Origin: Druceiella hillmani
Lineage: Eukaryota > Arthropoda > Insecta > Lepidoptera > Hepialidae
Length of the DNA stretch: 64,000 nucleotides
Assembly (NCBI GenBank): GCA_039881145.1
Contig: JAYKKI010000052.1
Location: 15,899,501-15,963,500 of the forward strand
Direction of reading: 5' to 3'
Under the pieces are notes generated by a model, which ran no database searches, was not told where the DNA came from, and was given only the letters and a program-made list of their open reading frames with translations. Made by a program: the position numbers and the translations under genes. Positions within the stretch are counted from its first letter, which is position 1. Each line of letters starts with the position of its first letter. Shown piece by piece: positions 59,240 through 64,000 of this stretch.

Positions 59240-60745
59240 ATATAGAAAATTCAATTTTAATTGTTACGGCAAACTAGCACTGTTTGAGCAAACGTGACTA
59301 CATCAAAAGTGAATTCAATCGTTTGTTTATGGGTTAGCGTGATATCCGCCATCCTAGGCGATAATATCCGCCGCCTTTCAACAATATTATCTCATTCATA
59401 CATATTTCGTACTCGCTCACCTATAACAAATTTTTGGACCTTGCTTTTTTAAGCTGACGTCTCATTTTTCGGCGCGTGTTATTCAATATTTGAATGGATG
59501 TGTAAAATTGTATAATATTTATGTAAGCGCCATGACATTATTTTAAACAGACCCGTTATGCCGTTATGTAAGGGTATAACAGATCTATTTAAATTACCGT
59601 TATGGTTTTTGCCAGTCGCTCATTTATCCATGTACGTAAAGCATTAAAAAAAACTCCGATACTCTGGCAAAATATTAAAAATAGAAGTACATAAATATCT
59701 AAATAAAATAACAATAAAACAAGTTACACCTAAGTTATTTTTGTTTTTTTCTTATATTTATATTTTTAAGGGGTCTTTCAATGTCCTTCTATTTGCGTAT
59801 GGTGGCATTGGGGGAATACGAAAAGCTAAATAACAATTTAAAACTGAACACCAGATTTTCATTTCGAACATTACTGAATAGCCCAGTACCAAGTTCTAAG
59901 CAACGTTCCTTGGCGAGTTCTTAAACATTACTTTATTACATCAAAATCTCACCATAAGTATTCTTTTTACCATTTTGGTACAGATTGTTAAAAAGGGGGG
60001 GGGGGACTATGTCTGTGAGTGATAGCCATGGGCCTTGGGCATGGAATATATCACATGAAGCGAAATGAGGGAAGACATTGGAGAGCTCAAATAATATAGA
60101 ATAGAATTTAGCTACAAGAATTAAAAAACATACTAAAACTCTTTTTCCAGCTCAGCTAGTTTAAGTTTTATTAATATGCCAATTTCAATAATTTCGTCAC
60201 TCATCACTCACTAATGATCACCAAATCTCTAGGATATACTGAAAGAACTGAAAACTTCTAATTTAAAAATAAATATATATAATTATTACTTTGATATTAT
60301 ATGATCTAATCGTCATTCTTGAAACGACGCACTCCATGTTACACAATGAATTCGGTTGCCTGATGCTGAAGGGAGCAGAGTTTACCTGATTAGACGTCAC
60401 CGACTCGAGCGTGATGACTCAGTTTCGTTCACTGCTCAGAAAAAGTGCACATGGTGCGCCTAAAGAAGTATTCGCTTCAACAATATCTGATTTTCCTCCT
60501 CTAATCCTTAAACAGTGGAGTGGGGGTGAAAATTCTGTAGGTATGGAAGTCTTAGAATTTCTAATAGATGTAGAATAACTTCACAAAGGTCTAGAAAATG
60601 TATACATAAGCTTATGTTAGCACTTGAAAAATGGGATACTTACAAGCAATAAGACAACACAAGGGTGGCTATCGCCTGTCGTGTTTGATTATTGTTTATA
60701 AATCACTTTTGGGAGGAATTGTAAACTTATGTAACGTTAGTGTTA
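59240..60745. other. no gene seen; G homopolymer near 59996
   Basis: AT-rich DNA with a run of about 11 G at 59995-60005. No coding or transposon features. Confidence 0.4.
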
Positions 60746-60749
60746 TTGT

Positions 60750-60960
60750 AAATATTTATTTATTTATATACTTTAATGAATCTAATTGATACATATAGCG
60801 CACTTATTGCTACTAGAGCAATATGTTACAGGCAACCAAACACCAATCCAGCCCCATTCAATGACTAGCCAGGAATAGAACCTAGATCCCCACGGCGCAC
60901 GATGACGTCAAAGGTCTTATACCTTGTGATCATCTCAACATACCACGGCGATTTAACTCA
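60750..60960 (-). mobile_element. tRNA-derived SINE, third copy
   Basis: Same order as 58355-58575: AAAT-type tail (atttatttatttata), 'tctaattgatacata', 'ccagccccattcaatgacta', 'ggaatagaacc' (B box with one change), 'gtcaaaggtcttataccttg', 'tgatcatctcaacataccac' and 'ggcgattt'. Somewhat more diverged than the second copy. Confidence 0.8.
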
Positions 60961-60969
60961 TCAGTAGCA

Positions 60970-62190
60970 TAATGCAAATATAGACTGAGCTGTGTGGAAA
61001 TGAACTGCTGACGTTATATTTATTTGCTGTAGTTGCCCAACACAGCCAAGCTCTTTAAGTTCATTTCACTAAAATATTGGATTACTTAGGGCTTGGCTTT
61101 ACATGAGGTCTTATAACTTTTTAAGAGTTAAAGTATAGTGAGTCTTGGTAACATTTTTACATGAAATATCTTTGATGGGAGGTGTGTTATGTTTTTATAA
61201 AACTCTATAATAGTGTAAAAAGCTCAACCTTAGAAACCGATATGCAATTTATGCGATGAAAATTATAATCTAGTGGTGTTAAAATTAAAATTCAGTTTGA
61301 AATTATTTTACATAGAACAGATTGTCAATAAAACTTACCCTTTACCAATATATCTCAGTTAAACACAGTTTCATTTAACAGAAATATTGTTAAACTTAAA
61401 CATTTTAACAATATTTATTTGTTAAATACAGATATATTGAAAATTTTATACATTTTTATTCGTTACATTATTCAACATGTTTAGATAACTAAGCATTCAC
61501 ATATGTTTTAAATGTATGTGTGAAATCTATGTGTTTAATGGAAACTTTTTATTTTGAATGATTTATTTGTAAGTAGTTTAACTATACATCAATATTTTTG
61601 TTGTAAACTCTATCTAAAATATTTACAATTATTATTAATATATCACATGTTATACAAACTTTACTCACAGCTAAATTAGAAATTTATCTGTAATAAATAT
61701 ACAGACATATATAGAGAAATATAATTTCAGTATAGAAGTTTAGAAAAGCATTTTTTGTCTGAAGTTCAAATTTCAATATCAGATTCAATTAATTTCATAA
61801 ATAGTGTTACTGAAATATTTACATAAATTAACTGATTAACAAGCACAATGGAATTACCCCGCAGTATTTCATTCATCACTACTAAAATGTTTCAAATCTT
61901 AAATAATGACTAATCAATATCGATCCCATTATATCATTAAATCATAAAGACAATTCACCATCGTCTCCTATTTCTTAAAATCTGATTTAATTTTTAAAAC
62001 CTTTCTGTATATTATTGCACTTTTTAGATGCACTTAAATAGTAACACCTAACGGGATTCATTACCTACGTAAAAAATGGTCTCAGTGTTGAAATAGGGGA
62101 AGTTTCGGATGTTTAAGGCAAATTGCGAATAAAACAACAGTCTTGAAAGTTCACCATAAAAAAAAGTAGGATACTATTATTGCCCCGTCT
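60970..62190. other. no gene seen; AT-rich inverted repeat at 61373-61426
   Basis: Very AT-rich. atttaacagaaatattgttaa (61373-61393) pairs with ttaacaatatttatttgttaaat (61404-61426) with a small indel. Confidence 0.5.
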
Positions 62191-62195
62191 GGAAT

Positions 62196-62402
62196 ATCCA
62201 CATGAATATTTTTGAATGTTAATTATTGAGATATGTTAATGTGCCATTAATGTGCTTTTATCAATGTGCCAAATTTCAATTTTCCACATCCCCTGGTTCT
62301 TTGGAAAAATGGTTTTACTTGACAGATGGACAGATAGACGGATGCATGAGTGATCTTGTAATGGTTTCATGTTTTCCTTTTTAGGTATGAAACCCTAAAA
62401 AC
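62196..62402 (-). repeat. lepidopteran dispersed repeat, reversed copy
   Basis: The reverse complement starts 'ggtttcatacctaaaaaggaaaac' near 62392, then 'gatcactcatgcatccgtct' and 'atctgtccatctgtcaag'. This is the same family as 17572 and 22941. The far end (towards 62196) is diverged. Confidence 0.7.
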
Positions 62403-62409
62403 CAAAAGA

Positions 62410-64000
62410 TTGACGCTTTTATTAATAAAATGAAATTCTTATTAATTAAAACCTAGGTATCTACCAATTATATGTCGAAAAAGCAGTCAAGTGCGAATTG
62501 AACTTGTGCATAAGTATTAACTGGATATAGGTACTGCTGATAATTTTTGGTAGATGCCATCATCACGTATTCCCTGTATCCTCTAATACTAATATAATAC
62601 TAGTATTTCGTTCAGATTTTTTGTTATTACTTTATGAGATAGAGGAAGGATATTACAGCTTTTTTACATTTTTTGTTAAAACTCTTTTTTATAGATATGA
62701 CATAAAAGTAAACATTATACTTTTAGACTTTGCATTGTATCAGCTTTTAAGACCACACGGCTGCAAACCGTTTCTTTATATGCTACAAAAACGCAAGACC
62801 AAACAAATTGGTAACTCAATTGACTTCTGCCCCAGAGTTACAATACTAAATTGGTAAACTAAGATTTTCTTATTTTCTGTCTATGTTGGGTAAAACTACC
62901 AAGCAACTATGGAAAATTCGGTCAAATTAATAGATAGTTTGTTCTATGAAAAAATACATTTTATTTACATAGATTTGTTACAGAATGAAAGCTCCGCTAT
63001 TTGGCAAGTGTAACCTTGGAAACTAAAAAAAAACCTTGGAAAATAATAAAGCAACTATTAATATTTTCTAAGGTTTTTTACTACTACAAGGAATACAATA
63101 TGTCATGAATGAAATAATGAATACAATATATATTTCATATATCTCTCTGCCAATGAAAGAAACGTTCATATTCTGGAGCCAAATATAAATTCGTTTTAAA
63201 TTATAATATTTAAACGTAAGTTTTGATTCTTGTTAATTATGTATTTATTAAATAGTAACATTTGCCTGTGGCTTGGCTCTCAAAGATTTTAATTGAGTTT
63301 TCACTACTAATACGCTTTGCATCTCAACTGTATTGTTAAACAGAATAAAAATAACTAATATTTTAGGTTCAACTTTAAGTTGTCTTGAAAATTTCTATTG
63401 ATCAGTTTTTAACCCCGCGTACTAATTGAATTTTAGTCAATGCAAATTGAAATCCGAATGTTACATATTATTTTGGGGAGTCCCATTCATATTCATCTTA
63501 CAATTTTTGCGTGATTTTCTAACAAACAGACAAATGGATAAACAGACAAATAGTCCCTTAGGGAATAGTCAATAGGCGCAAAAATGGTCTAGATATTAAA
63601 ATGAAGCTGGAGCATTATTCCATAAAAAGGCTCATTTAAATTGGTCCAGTAATTTATGCATGCTTCTTTAACATGTTGACAGACCAAAATTTTAAAAATA
63701 TTACGCTGTCTTACTCGCAGACACAACTTGATGGCAGACACATTTCTGACTCAAAATTTTTCAAAAATATTCAATGTAACTTTTTTATTGAATATTCCCT
63801 CAACCTCAGCTTCCTCAAATACTTTTTTATGAAGTGTGAATTCACCCCCAAAATAATTTTTTTATGATTATTAATAAATAATTTTTGTTATCAACTAAAA
63901 AAATACCAACAATATCCATAGTTCAAATTCACTATGTCATCCTGACAAATGGTTAGTTATAGCATTAAAAACTCCCAATTTATGCGCAAACTCTTAATCG
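62410..64000. other. no gene recognised
   Basis: AT-rich DNA. Open frames of 78 codons (62621-62857) and 64 codons (63673-63867) have no recognisable domain. A weak dispersed-repeat tail ('aacagacaaatggataaacag') is near 63523. Confidence 0.35.

Overview
This is an AT-rich, repeat-dominated stretch of an insect nuclear genome, most likely a moth or butterfly (Lepidoptera). The main evidence is several dispersed repeats I recognise from lepidopteran genomes: the 'ggttccatacctcaaaagg ... ggaaccctta ... gtccgtctgtc' family at 17572-18268, 22941-23436 and (reversed) 62196-62402; a repeat ending in 'cggttccctaaaaat' at 27040-27440; a 'tgaaatcggttaaaaaa' type tail near 44500 and 6110; and 'tcggctccatcatc' units at 3650-3860 and 5546-6010. 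These attributions are from memory of the families, not from a search. I see no convincing host protein-coding gene, rRNA, tRNA, CRISPR or bacterial-style operon. Every coding signal I can identify is a decayed transposable element. || Layout, left to right. 270-1480: decayed Helitron helicase (minus strand). 1490-2800: degenerate dispersed repeats. 3041-3243: 45-bp minisatellite. 3650-6905: a decayed duplicated block. 9801-11946: a P-element-like transposon with 24-bp terminal inverted repeats, a perfect 8-bp target-site duplication and an internally deleted THAP/P-type transposase. 17156-18600: mariner fragments split by a dispersed repeat. 19101-22868: about 34 copies of a 111-bp satellite with dimeric higher-order structure. 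25542-26130: a Tc1-like 3' end next to a near-perfect palindrome. 27925-29060: a degenerate ~190-bp array. 31313-36640: about 27 copies of a 199-bp satellite with a ~1.78-kb higher-order repeat. 36662-37195: the 3' end of a non-LTR retrotransposon. 37723-40109: a full-length but dead pogo/Tigger-like element. 40175-44200: a decayed hAT (zinc-finger MYM/TTF-type) element. 45690-46895: a mariner-superfamily element with a nearly uninterrupted 358-codon transposase. 48470-54771: a second element of that superfamily with ~280-bp inverted repeats, into which a BEL/Pao retrotransposon (gag, protease, RT/RNase H, integrase, C-terminal domain, possible 3' LTR) has been placed. 55990-57420: a degenerate ~154-bp array interrupted by a tRNA-derived SINE. 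Two more copies of that SINE lie at 58355-58575 and 60750-60960. 58922-59232: 44-bp minisatellite. Long (TA)n tracts recur at seven places. || How the parts relate: there is no pathway here. The region is best read as a transposon graveyard and satellite-rich (probably heterochromatic) block. Three features stand out. (1) The P-like element has diagnostic ends. (2) The two satellite arrays have higher-order organisation, and one monomer carries a 19-bp sequence identical to the end of the neighbouring pogo element. (3) Near-perfect inverted repeats with very short spacers recur, and the one inside the P transposase looks like a fold-back template-switch event because only one arm reads as the expected protein.
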